Of a stretch of DNA of 60,000 nucleotides, positions 24,741 through 35,508 are shown one piece after another. Under the pieces are notes generated by a model. That model was given only the letters and a program-made list of their open reading frames with translations. It did not search any database and was not told the DNA's origin. Both the position numbers and the translations under genes were made by a program. Every line of letters begins with the position of its first letter. Within the stretch, counting starts at the first letter, position 1. The stretch comes from Chrysomallon squamiferum (Eukaryota; Mollusca; Gastropoda; Neomphalida; Peltospiridae), in assembly GCA_012295275.1 (NCBI GenBank), contig CM022674.1, positions 16,445,649 to 16,505,648 on the forward strand, read 5' to 3'.

Positions 24741-26407
24741 AACTATGTCTTTCTTTGATGATTCTGAAGATATTTTGCCTTTGAAACAAGTGGGTCGCAG
24801 TACCAAGATGATTTTCCAGAACATGACAATCAGTGCAGATATTCAGAACAAAGGTCGTGTCACAGAGTTAATCCTGTTCTGCAACCTCCGAAGGAGTAGA
24901 TGCAGATGAAACCTTGGAAAGATTCGAAAATACGAAAGGCAGAGAAAGGCAATGTGTTAGATTTAGAGGTGGAGGACAAAGTGGTGGTTTTCGTAGAGGA
25001 AGAAGAGAAATGGGTGATTCTAATAAAGACACACAAGAAACGGGAAGGGACAGAAGAAGAAGAGGTGAAATGCTTAGCAGCGATAATCCTACATACAGTT
25101 TTCAGACAGACCAATTGTTAAAAGAAAGAACAGTTTCACAGACTAGTCTCTGGTATTCAACTTCTGGAGAGTATCAGACTGATGATATTGAAACAGCAGC
25201 TGCTTATAGAAGGACATTGCGATTCGGAAGCTATTTCACAGCCAAACAACCAGAAAAAGAAGGTTTAACAGGGCGAACAAAATCACAATCAAGTCTCTGT
25301 TCTTCCTCCACTACTGGTGATCTGGATAACACTGAATATGGTCATAGTGAGGACCAGGAGAAGGAAAATGAAATTATTTCCAAAGTGTTCAGCATTCTTC
25401 TTGAAAAGTTTAATGGACGTGCAGAGTTCTCCAAACTGAGGAAGGAAAACAGTCTTCCTGTAGAAGCTAAACATGTTTCATGGTTTTATAAACATAAAAA
25501 ACACTTTTTGATTTTCACAAACGATTGCAAAATTAAAATGGTTTCTGTGTTTTCAAAATATGCCAGAACCTGTCATTATTACAATATATTTCAGTGTAGA
25601 AAAAAAGACTGCAGGTTTCTTCACATATGTACAGACTTTGTACTACGTCAGTGTAAACACGGCACAAGTCATTGTCTTTCACATAACTTTTTTGACACGA
25701 GAAATAAGAATCGCATTGAGCAGATAGCTTTGGGATTTTTGAAAAATAAGGACATAGCCAAGGTTGTGAGATGCAGCACCCTTGAATGGTGTGAAGAATA
25801 TCAGAGAGGTATCAAACATGATAAATATTGTCCACTCATTCATGTCTGTAGAAAAGAGGACTGCAATAAGAGGTGTGGCTTGGAACATAACATCCAGTCA
25901 TCTGAACACAACCAGTGGGTGCTTTCAGTGTTTCATATGAATCACTATAGAGTTCCTATACTTGAACAAATGCTTCTTTGCAAACTTAATGAGAATGATC
26001 AAAGGAATGAAAAAAGAGGTTCAAAGGACTATACATCTTGTGATGAAAGCACAACACCAAAGAACAGCATCAGGGGTGCAGACAGGAACACATCCGTGTA
26101 TTCCGTGAAAACAAGCTTGTCACTTTCACAGCACAAACAACTTCACGTGAACGTGAGAGAATATCCGGCTCAGATTTCAGAGCAGAAACAACTTAATATG
26201 CAAGTGAATTACAATGAAATAGGTTTCCTCTGTGAGAAATGTGTCTGGAGTCACTGTGTAATACATTCAAATAAACACAAACAAAGATGCCTGCCTTACC
26301 AATGGCAGATGGAGATTTGTGACAAATGGGTCAACTTTGACATCGTGGAAAATGAGATGATCGAGCAGTGTTTTTGCAGTCTGAAGTTAGATACAGGAAA
26401 CATAAAG
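24741..26407 (+). CDS. PARP12/ZC3HAV1-like copy 1, winged-helix, CCCH fingers and WWE1 exon
   Basis: Main exon of the first of four tandem genes resembling vertebrate PARP12 and ZC3HAV1 (ZAP), RNA-binding antiviral factors. The long open frame runs from about 24872. It has a short RG-rich stretch (RFRGGGQSGGFRRGRR), a Ser/Thr-rich part, a winged-helix-like segment (IISKVFSILLEKFNGRAEF), then CCCH fingers: C-HYYNIFQ-C-RKKD-C-RFL-H, C-TDFVLRQ-C, and a further pair around CEEYQRG and CRKEDC. About two 17-residue linker repeats follow, then finger 5 (GFLCEKCVW) and a WWE domain (LPYQWQMEICDKWVNFD). It ends in phase 0 at AAAG|GTAAAC. 5' of 24872 the frame carries stops, so the N-terminus is damaged or has unrecognised exons. 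The first Met is unknown. Its closest relative in the window is copy 4. Confidence 0.85.
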
Positions 26408-26521
26408 GTAAACATAAAAACAACCAGACCTGATAATTAAAATGTTATTGATATGTAATAAAATTTAAGGTTTAACAACACTGATATATCTGAATGTTGC
26501 TCTGCTGTGCTTTTGTTTCAG

Positions 26522-27020
26522 TGCACATCCTTAAGAAAGTACTGCCAGCTGGATCAGTGCCGCTTGGACCCTCATCTAACCGGTGTCACAAGCTCTTCTC
26601 TTGATGAAGACGTACGTTTTCAAAAATCCTTTGAAAAATAGGAGTTCATTAAGCCATCTGAGAAGATTATCTCTCTAGTCTTATGTGTAGAACTTTACTA
26701 ATTTTATTACTTACTACTGCACAACAAATATGTTAGAATGTCATAACTCTTAATCGTATTGCAATTGTACTATTACATTCTGTACCACGACTAATAATTT
26801 TATATTTCAGTTTTCAATCGCCAGTAAGTTTATGCCAATTGTTGTTGATTTTGACTTAATGAGAGCTTCTGTTTCTGTGCAACTGAGAAAGGTTGAGGTC
26901 AAAGTTCAGCGTCTTTCAACAGCATCGTATGTCACTGGACAAGAAGACAACTTCACACAGCTCACACAGTGGTGTTGGTATTTTGATGCAGGCCTCGGAA
27001 ATTGGCTGCATTATGAACCA
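26522..27020 (+). CDS. PARP12/ZAP-like copy 1, linker exon and first half of WWE2
   Basis: Two exons. 26522-26611 (90 bases, phase 0, GTTTCAG ... GAC|GTACGT) reads CTSLRKYCQLDQC...SSSLDED. 26811-27020 (210 bases, ATTTCAG ... CCA|GTGAAT) reads FMPIVVDFDLMRASVSVQL, RLSTASYVTGQ, then QLTQWCWYFDAGLGNWL. That is the first half of a WWE domain, with W-x-W/F and N-W motifs, a fold that can bind iso-ADP-ribose. Both keep the frame. Introns between them are nearly identical to those of copy 4 (49330-49711), pointing to a recent duplication. The donor GTGAAT is weak but is conserved in copies 2 and 4. Confidence 0.85.
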
Positions 27021-27373
27021 GTGAATATTCACTTAATTTTATTCTTTATCTTGTTTAGTATTTTTTTCACAAAAAAAATAAGGAAAACAAAAAGACAGGA
27101 CACCTCAGCATTATATGTAAGAGAGATGTATAATATTTGTTTTAATGTTTGTATGAGCATAAAATAAAACGTTATAAAAAAGTAGTTCAAAGAAAATAAT
27201 AAATTAGAAAAAAAAAGAAAGAAAGAAAAGGTTAACATCTTCATATGAATGCCTAAAACATGGTGTTTCTAATATATTATTAATTTGCATATCTCATATA
27301 TCGTACCCATAAGATATATCACATTATACACACTACAGTATTATATAAAACATACTTATTGTTCTTGTTATAG

Positions 27374-27567
27374 GAAAGTCTGCAGTATACTCTTGAAATT
27401 AAGTACTTGGCTGCGCAACCATTTTATAATTTTGAAACAGAAGAATTTCAGTATGAAATAAATTTTAGCCAAATGACCCAAACAAACCAGAAAACATTAA
27501 AACAAAGACGACTGCTGAGGAGACCTGCTTTTGTTTCCATTGATGATGTACAGAGACAAAAAAAAGT
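27374..27567 (+). CDS. PARP12/ZAP-like copy 1, second half of WWE2
   Basis: A 194-base exon from TTATAG to AAGT|GTAAGT, reading ESLQYTLEIKYLAAQPFYNF, then QYEINFSQMTQ and RRPAFVSIDDVQRQKK. It completes the WWE fold (the Y.ID/N...M.Q.N...R..RRP signature) and ends in phase 2. The same length and phase are found in copies 2 and 4. Confidence 0.88.
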
Positions 27568-27780
27568 GTAAGTAGAAAAATATTGTACAACACATATAAA
27601 TTTGTATTAAAATATTTTGTTCCGCATATTCTCTTGTTTTACATTTTAGATTTTAATATTGTCTATCTTGAACCTATATCTCATTATTCTATTTCATTTT
27701 CTAAAACACGTCATTTTCCTGTGTTTCTCATTTATAATCTCTGCTAATGAGTCTGTGTTATTTCCTCTGATAAAGAACAG

Positions 27781-28014
27781 AGACAAGAAAATGTGTAGAA
27801 GCTTGCATTTTCACCAATTCTGCCCAGACAACTGGTGGCCTTTAGACTGTTACCAACCAGTGGAAATGGTGAAACTAAAACTTAATGACTTTAGCAAAGA
27901 TGAAGAGGTGAAAACTGTGATGAAATTATTTGTCTCTACCATGAACAAATCCGAAGTAATATTGAAATCTTTGTATCGGATCCAGAATCTACGAATGTGG
28001 GAAAAATATTGTAG
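27781..28014 (+). CDS. PARP12/ZAP-like copy 1, first exon of ADP-ribosyltransferase domain
   Basis: Reads CPDNWWPLDCYQPVEMVKL, then MKLFVSTMNKSEVILKSLYR and WEKYC, ending TGTAG|GTAAGA. This is the N-terminal part of a PARP catalytic domain (PDNW... and the I..I.R.QN..LW..Y motif). In copies 2 and 4 the exon is preceded by a CT microsatellite and AAAATC(C/T)AG. In copy 1 that stretch is deleted and a new acceptor, AAGAACAG before 27781, gives the right phase and a different start (V-DKKMCRSLHFHQF). The next exon, carrying His and Tyr of the active site, is not visible before the gap. Confidence 0.85.
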
Positions 28015-28177
28015 GTAAGAGTCCTCATTTTGTTTGATGTTTACATACAATGCAATAACCTAAATATATTCAGATAGAATTTAATCAATATGTTCCTAAA
28101 TATATTCAGATAGAGGTATTTAATAAATATGTTCCCTTCTCCTTAAATAAATAAATGAATGATGTTCTCATACATTT

Positions 28178-28377
28178 NNNNNNNNNNNNNNNNNNNNNNN
28201 NNNNNNNNNNNNNNNNNNNNNNNNNNNNNNNNNNNNNNNNNNNNNNNNNNNNNNNNNNNNNNNNNNNNNNNNNNNNNNNNNNNNNNNNNNNNNNNNNNNN
28301 NNNNNNNNNNNNNNNNNNNNNNNNNNNNNNNNNNNNNNNNNNNNNNNNNNNNNNNNNNNNNNNNNNNNNNNNNNNNN
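28178..28377. other. Assembly gap of exactly 200 N
   Basis: A run of 200 N. The round number suggests a scaffolding placeholder of unknown true size. It begins 163 bases after the first catalytic exon of copy 1, where copies 2 and 4 have about 1 kb of intron and then the main catalytic exon. After the gap the sequence is duplicon DNA (an AAT run, then block R1), so any catalytic exon of copy 1 must be inside it or absent. Confidence 0.99.
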
Positions 28378-28397
28378 CATGACCTTATTATATTGCG

Positions 28398-28441
<44 letters not shown>

Positions 28442-29413
28442 GATTTAATGTTGCTTATAAAAAATACTTAAAGATTCTTTAAAAATCTCCAGATATTTAT
28501 TTCTTTTAATCACTATTCATTTTTTTAGTGATATCAAACTTTTTTTTCGGTGTTCAGACAAATAGCAGATCATTAAAATTACAACCAATAGCGATAACAG
28601 ACCTGCCCATTTTGTTATCTTTATTTACGGACACGATATCAGTATTTCAGACAGAAAAACAAATCATAACAACAACAGCAGTAATGAAAATAGCAGCAGC
28701 AAGAGTAACGATAGCTACAACAGAAATAAATAAATAATTCAATGTCAAACAAAAGTATCAGTATTTTAAACTAATATGTGTATATATGTATATATCTGAT
28801 ATAATTGCCAGGTGCATTTTTAAAGTATCATCTCTAAATAAACACATAGATAAATAAATCGAATGAAAGCTATACAGTCATTTCATGTTAGTGTGCAAGC
28901 GCAAAATGCCATGGCCGGACGTTGCGTTCCGTTTGCCATGACTTCAAACCCTAATGCACAGTTTCCGGAAGAATGCGTAGCAATAACAGAGAATCAGTGT
29001 GGCCTATAAACGAAACTAGACACGTCCAACAGCTCAGGTAAGCTGATTTTCTGGAAATGTTATTATGCTGATTGATTCTGTTAACTATGATTATAACATT
29101 AAACGTGTTATTACTCATATTTATAAACAATAAGAACGTGACACTTTTGGTATTCTGCGATGGTTAATAACTAAGATTACCATTCTATGCCTGTGGTAAA
29201 TGCCCGTTTGTAAATCACGGAAGTATGTTAGATGTTCTCTATCCTTACAAATACGACTAGCAGCACAAGAGCAAATCATAAAAAATATTTAAATATTCAG
29301 TAAAAAGTTTGCTTATAAGGCCATCATCGAAATTTCAAGATAACGTAAATTTCTAACTTAGATTTCATTGGTTAATATTCATTTGTTTGTTTCTTTATTT
29401 ATTTCTTTATTTC

Positions 29414-29483
<70 letters not shown>

Positions 29484-29670
29484 GTTTTCTTTATTTATTA
29501 TATTTTCTTTCTTTATTTATTTTTAATTTATTAACATTTTTTCTTTCTTTTTCTTCTTTTCTTTTCGTTTTTCTTTCTTTCTTTTTTTTTTTTTTTTTCT
29601 AAAAATCCCACGAGGGAATCTTATTAATTTTTAAATATCGATTGTCTATTTTATGTTCATAATTTTATTT
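28378..29670. repeat. Duplicon upstream of PARP-like copy 2
   Basis: AAT run at about 28401-28438, partial block R1 (28535-28660), a stretch homologous to the Tc1 empty site (28700-28800), block R2 (28895-29065), block R3 (29125-29350), a long ATT run (29416-29480) and T-rich sequence to 29600. No gene recognised. Confidence 0.65.
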
Positions 29671-29674
29671 TCAG

Positions 29675-29774
29675 TGGATTTAAACATGTACAAGAAAGAG
29701 GTGGAATGCTTAACAGACAGATATTTACAAATACATCCGAAACTGACCGAAGTTTTTATAATTCAGTGTTAAAG
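29675..29774 (+). CDS. PARP12/ZAP-like copy 2, conserved N-terminal exon
   Basis: From TTTTCAG to AAAG|GTACTT, exactly 100 bases. Reads GFKHVQERGGMLNRQIFTN, then SETDRSFYNSVLK. It is open and parallels 24531-24630 of copy 1. Confidence 0.55.
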
Positions 29775-30018
29775 GTACTTTCTATAAAACGAGCCATATT
29801 TATATTTAATGATGACAATGCCACAGCTGGTGAAAATTTCAGATAAAGCACTGATTGATTGTTAAATATTATTGTTTTATTTTGATGAATTTGATCATAC
29901 GAACGTCTTGAAACAAGTGGGTGACATTACAAAGATTATTTTCCAGAACATGACAAAGTGTGTAGATATTTAGAACGAAGGTCAGTGTCACAGACTGCAC
30001 TATTTTCTACAACATCCG

Positions 30019-32844
30019 ATGAAGCAGGTGAAGAGGAAAACCTTGAAAACATTCCAATATACAAACAGCAGAGAATGTCAAAATGCTAGATGTAGAGATA
30101 GTAGAGAAAACGATGGTTTATGTAGAGGTAGAGGAAAAATAGGTGATTCTAATAAAGCAACACAAGAAACAGATATGGAGAAAAGAGGACCACGCGATAT
30201 GCTTAGCAGAGATAATCTGACAGACAGTTTTCAGACTGACCAAAGGTTAAAACAAAGAACAGCTTCACAGACTAGTTTATTCCCGACAGCTGCTGCAGAG
30301 TCTGACAGTGATGATCATGACGGTTCAGAAGTTTCTACACCCACAAAATCCAACAGAAGACGGCGACGTAGAAAAAATGTCAAACACCAACAACCAGAAA
30401 AAGAGGAAACAACACAGACAAAAGAAGAAATTATATTCAGAGATAACAAAGATGTCAGCAGTAGACGTTTAACTGGAAGAACAAAATCACAGTCAAGTCT
30501 CTGTTCTTCCTCAACTACTAGAGATTTGGATAACCTTAAACATGATGATAGTGAGGACCACGAGAGGGAAAATGAAATTATTGACATAGTGTTGAACATT
30601 CTTCTTGAAAAATTTAATGGACGTGCAGAGATCTCGAATCTGATGAAAGAAACCAGTCTTCCTGTAGAAGCTAAACGTGTTTCATGGTTTTATAAATATA
30701 GCAAACACTTTTTGCTTTTCACAAAGGATAGCAAAATTAAATTTGTTTCTGTGTTTTCAAGATATGCCAGAATCTGTCATCCTTACAATACTTCTCAGTG
30801 TAGAAAGAAATACTGCAGGTTTCTTCACATATGTACACAGTTTGTACTAGGTCAGTGTAAACGCTCCACTGGTCAGTGTCTTTCACATAATTTTTTTTGA
30901 CGAGAGAAATAAGAATCGCATTGAGCAGATAGGTTTGGGACTTTTAAAAAATAAGGACATTGCCAACGTTGTGAGATGCAGCACCCCTGAATGGTGTGAA
31001 AAATATCAGAATGGTATCAAACATGATGAATATTGTCCACTCATTCATGTCTGTAGAAAACAGGACTGCAATAAGATGTGTGGCTTACAACATTACATCA
31101 AGTCATCTCATCACAACCAGTGGGTCCTTAGAATGTTTTACATGAATCACTATAGAGTTAGTATCCTTGAACAGATGCTTCTTTGCAAATTCAATGAGAA
31201 TTATCAACAGAATGAAAGAAGAGGTTCATATGACTGCAAACCTTCGGATGAGAGCACAACACCAAAGAAAGGAATCAGGGGTATAGAGAGGACCACAGTC
31301 GTATATACTGTAAAAACAAGCCTGTCACCTTCACAGCAGAAACAACTTGATATGAAGGTGAACGCTGATCCACCTCGAATTTCACAACAAAAACAACTTG
31401 ATATGAAACTAAAAGCAGATACACCTCAAATTTCACCGCAGATACAATTTAATATGAAAGTGAAAGAATATCCAGTACAAGATTCACACCAGAAACAATT
31501 TGATGTGAAAGTGGAAGTAGATCCAGTACAAGATTCACTGGAGAAACAAGTTAATGTAAAAGTGGAAGCAGATCCAGGTCAGGTTTCACACCAAAAACAA
31601 CAGGATATAAAAGTAAAAGCAGATCCAGTACAAATTTCACACCAAAAACAAGGTAATGTAAAATTGGAAGCAGACCCAGTGCAGATTTCGCAGGAGAAAC
31701 AAAAAGATGTAAAAGTAAAAGCAGATGCAGTAGAAGCTTCAGAGCAGAAACAACTTGATGTGAAAGTAAAAGCAGACCCAGTACAGATTTCGCAGCAGAG
31801 ACAAATTGATGTGAAAGTGAAACCAGATCGAGCACAGGTTTCACAGCAGAAACAACAAGACGTAAAAGTAAAAGCAGATCCAGTACAAGATTCACAGCAC
31901 ACAGAACTTAATGCGAAAGTAAAAGCAGATCCAGTACAGGTTATACAGCAGAAACAACTTGATGTCAAAGTAAAAGCAGATCCAGAACAAGTTTCACAGC
32001 AGAAACAACTTGATGGGAAAGCGAAAGTATACCTAGTACAAGCTTCACAGCAGACACAAATTAATGTGAAAGTGAAAGCAGATCCAGTACAGGTTTCGCA
32101 CCAGAAACAATTTGATGTGAAAATGAAAGTAGATCCAATACAAGTTTCACAGCAGAAACGACTTGATGTGAAAGTCAAACCTAATCCAGCAAAACGATCA
32201 CAACAGAAACAGGTTGATGTCAAACTGAATCTAGATACACCTCAAATTTCAAAGCAGAAACAATTTGCCGTGAAAATTAAAACGGATCCAATACAATTTT
32301 TACAGCAGAAATCACTTGATGTAAAAGTGAAAGCGGATCCATCTCAAACTATAAAACAGAAACAACTTGAGCTGAAAGCGAAAGTAGATCCAGATATAAC
32401 TCAAATTTCACAGCAGAAACAGCATGATATCAAAGTGAAAACAGATCCAGTACAAGCTTCACAGAATAAAAAAATTTGATGTACAAGTTTCAAGGAGACC
32501 CACCTCAACCGTCACAACAGAAACACCTTGATGTCAAAATGAAAGCAGATCTGGTACAAGTTTCACACCAGCAACAACTTGATGTGAATGACAGCCTTGA
32601 AATAATGAATTACAACAATGAAATAGAAGGTCTTCTCTGTGAGAAATGTGTATGGAGTCAGTGTGTAATACATTCCTAAATACATATAAACAAAAAGATA
32701 CATTCAAATACATATAAACAAAGATATTTACCTTACCAGTGGCAGGTGATGATTTGTGAGAAATGGGTGAACTTTGACATAGTGGAGAATGAGATGATCG
32801 AGCAGTGTTTTTGTAGTCTGAAGTCAGATACAGGAAATATAGAG
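30019..32844 (+). pseudogene. PARP12/ZC3HAV1-like copy 2, CCCH/linker-repeat/WWE1 exon with frameshifts
   Basis: The frame opens at an ATG (30019) and runs through a basic, Ser-rich region, a winged-helix-like segment (IIDIVLNILLEKFNGRAEI) and two CCCH fingers (C-HPYNTSQ-C-RKKY-C-RFL-H and C-TQFVLGQ-C). At about 30892-30899 a run of eight T, one more than needed, shifts the frame; reading resumes with NRIEQIGLGLLKNKD and fingers 3-4. A striking linker follows (31330-32590): about 25 copies of a 17-residue unit such as SQQKQLDVKVKADPVQV. A second shift lies in an A run near 32469. Finger 5 (LLCEKCVWSQC) ends at a TAA (CATTCCTAA, about 32679), where about 30 bases are duplicated. WWE1 (YQWQVMICEKWVNFD) then continues to AGAG|GTGAGT. 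Upstream of 30019 there is a further frame disruption. It is either a decaying gene or a gene with several assembly errors. Confidence 0.8.
31330..32590 (+). repeat. 51-bp coding minisatellite (17-residue K/Q/D repeat), about 25 units
   Basis: Successive units share the core QKQLDVKVKADPVQVS with substitutions and keep the 51-base period, except one unit with two extra codons (DPDITQI). Copy 4 has about six units (48780-49110) and copy 1 about two (26120-26210). The high charge and lack of hydrophobics suggest an extended or disordered linker between the zinc fingers and the WWE domains. The Cys-rich reverse-strand frame here is a shadow. Confidence 0.95.
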
Positions 32845-32957
32845 GTGAGTTAAAAACAACCAGAAGCGATAATTTGAATTTTATTTATGTGGAATAAAGT
32901 ATAAGTTTTAATAACAGTCACATATCTGAATCTTACTTTGCTGCGGTTTTGTTTCAG

Positions 32958-33484
32958 AGTACATCCTTGAGAAGTTATTGGCCACTGGATCAGTCCTCGT
33001 TGGGTCCTATTCTGATCAGTGCGACAATCTCTTCTCGTGATGAAAATGTACGTATCAAAAATACTTTGAAAAATAATAGTTGATTAAGCTATCTGAGATT
33101 TGAACTCTTGTTTTATTAATATTCGTCTACTACTTTTAATACTGACTACTGCACAACAATATATAAGAATGTTATGACTGTTAATCCTACTAACACACAC
33201 ACAGACACACACTTAGTAAATTATTAGTAGGGGTACAAAAAGTAATAGTACAGTTACATGTACACTTTTTTCAGTGTTCAGTGGCCAGTAAGTTCGTTCC
33301 AATTGTTGTTGATTTTGGTTCAATGACCGCTTCTCTTTCCCTGCAACCGAGAAACCTCGAGGTCAGAGTTCAGCGTCTTTCGACACCATCGTATGTCACT
33401 GGACAAGAAGACAACTTCACTCAGCTGACACAGTGGTGTTGGTATTTTGATGCAGGCTTCGGAAATTGGCTGTCTTACGAACCA
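32958..33484 (+). CDS. PARP12/ZAP-like copy 2, linker exon and first half of WWE2
   Basis: Two exons, 32958-33047 (90 bases; STSLRSYWPLDQSSLGP...SSRDEN) and 33275-33484 (210 bases; FVPIVVDFGSMTASLSLQP, RLSTPSYVTGQ, QLTQWCWYFDAGFGNWL). Lengths and phases equal those of copy 1. Splice sites TTTCAG, AAT|GTACGT, TTTCAG and CCA|GTGAAT are all present. Both are open, in contrast to the zinc-finger exon. Confidence 0.85.
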
Positions 33485-33871
33485 GTGAATATTCACTTTA
33501 TTTCATTGTAGAACTATTTTATATTTTTTATTTTTATATTTACAACTGCTCCAAATAAAGAATCAAAAAGAAAAACAAAACTCCTTAGCATTTTATGTAT
33601 GAAAGATATGTGATATTTAAAGAATTTGTTTTATGTGGGCGAAATCAAACTTTATAAAACATAGTTTTAAAAAAAGAAATAAAAATGTTCATGATAATGT
33701 CTAGAACATTGTGTTTCTTATATATTATTAGTTATCAAATAAAAAGGATCTGTTGTATCCATTGTATACATACATATCATACATTCACATCACATCACGT
33801 AACCTGACATTACATAACACGTAACATACTCTAATAGTATTTAAAAAAATAACATTTGGTGTTTATTATAG

Positions 33872-34065
33872 GAAAATCTGCAGTATACTCTTGAACTGAA
33901 GTATTTGGCTGGGCAACCATTTTATAACTTCGAAACAGACCAGTTTCAGTATGAAATAAATTTTAGCCAGATGACCCAAACAAATCTGAAAACATTAAAA
34001 CAAAGACGACTTCTGAGGAGACCTGCATTTATTTCCATTGATGACGTACAGAGACAAAAAATATT
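33872..34065 (+). CDS. PARP12/ZAP-like copy 2, second half of WWE2
   Basis: A 194-base exon (ATTATAG ... ATATT|GTAAGT) reading ENLQYTLELKYLAGQPFYNF, then FQYEINFSQMTQ and RRPAFISIDDVQRQK. Intact, phase 2. Confidence 0.88.
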
Positions 34066-34215
34066 GTAAGTAGAAAAATAGTGTATAAGAACAATAATTT
34101 TGGATTATATCCTGATTTTAGATTCTTTCTAAAATATTTTATATCGTTATGCCATATCTCATTATCCTAGTTCATTATTTCTACAAAACTTTATTTTTGC
34201 TTTCCGTATCATTTT

Positions 34216-34220
<5 letters not shown>

Positions 34221-34303
<83 letters not shown>
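34221..34303 (+). repeat. (CT)n microsatellite upstream of a catalytic-domain exon
   Basis: A pure CT run of 83 bases ending 45 bases before the acceptor of the exon at 34349. It is homologous to the 152-base run at 50674-50825 of copy 4 and absent from copy 1. Confidence 0.97.
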
Positions 34304-34307
<4 letters not shown>

Positions 34308-34348
34308 TTTATTCATATATTTATTTTTTATTATTTAACAAAATCCAG

Positions 34349-34588
34349 ATCCCACCCATGTCTTTTGTCCAAGAAGCCTGCATGTTCTGCAACTCTCCCA
34401 GACAACTGGTGGCCTCTAGACTGTTACCAGCCAGTAGAAATGGTCAAATTAGACTTTGATTGCTTGATCAAAGATGAGGAGATGAAAACCGTGATGAAGT
34501 TATTTTTTTCTACCATGAACAAATCGGAAGTAATATTGAAATATTTATTTCGCATCCAAAATCTATCTCTGTGGAAAAAATACTGCAG
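34349..34588 (+). CDS. PARP12/ZAP-like copy 2, first exon of ADP-ribosyltransferase domain
   Basis: A 240-base exon from AAATCCAG to TGCAG|GTAGGA. Reads SHPCLLSKKPACSATLPDNW, then WPLDCYQPVEMVKLDFD and MKLFFSTMNKSEVILKYLFR. It corresponds to the N-terminal helices of the PARP catalytic fold. Intact. Confidence 0.88.
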
Positions 34589-35508
34589 GTAGGAATGCCT
34601 ATTTTATGATACTGTGTACATTTAGGTAATACAAAAAAAAAAAAACCACAAAAACAAGAAACAAACAAACACATCCTAACTATATTCTGCATTCTTATTT
34701 ATTTAATTATTTATTTATTTGTTATTGCTAAGATATTTTATTTTTATTATTATTTATTTATTGTTATTATGGGTATTGTTGATCTTATTATTATTAGTAG
34801 TAATATTTTGTCATCTAGTCGTAATTAATAAGAAAATATAGCATGAAAAAGACTAAAGTTGCATTTTTTCATAAATTTTTATTCTAAGTTTTTGTATAGA
34901 AGCATTGCCAGAAACAAATAAAATAAAATGCAGCTATCACTTCTTCATGTATGCTATGATGTCACACCTGTTATGGAAAATGATATCATCTTATTGTAAT
35001 ACTTTTTCATTAACAAAATATAGATTGCTACAATTTGGAATAATACAAATTTATTTGAGTTCATTTGTTCCGCATTAGATACAAGTATTTAATGATTGAT
35101 TTACAATTGCAAACATTAGATATTTCGTTTGCTTCAGTAGTTTTGGAAACAACAAGATAGCAATAGAAGATTTATCAATTCGTAAAAAAAAAAAAAAAAA
35201 ACAAATCTTTATAAATTGGTATCCAAATATTGATGATAGAAAATTTATCAGTAGTTTTGTGAAATAAATATTTACCATCCATTGATTGCGGAATGAAAAT
35301 TAATCACTATACTTGAACAGCGATATGCAAAAAATATGTTTGACCACTAGTATCGTAGAAAAGCAATCAAATACTGTAGTTCAGTTACTATAAAATAAAT
35401 TGTAACGAAAACAAAACATTAAATCTAGCTGAGCAGTAAGCAGTAATATTTTTTAATTATTACGAATCTTAAGAGGCTAAAATTTAAGTTTTTTTGTTGT
35501 TTTTTTTG
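34589..35508. other. Long intron before the catalytic exon of copy 2
   Basis: AT-rich, with TTTA/ATT runs (34690-34800) and an A run (35185-35201). Partly alignable with the copy 4 intron 51102-52180 (for example TTTATCAGTAGTTT / ATGTATCAGTTTGTT). No exon seen. Confidence 0.6.

Noticed and set aside
28155-28482. Open frames made mostly of unknown residues
   Set aside because: They span the 200-N gap and carry no information.
31551-32223. Long Cys/Phe-rich and Leu-rich reverse-strand frames
   Set aside because: They are antisense shadows of the 51-bp linker repeat of PARP-like copy 2.
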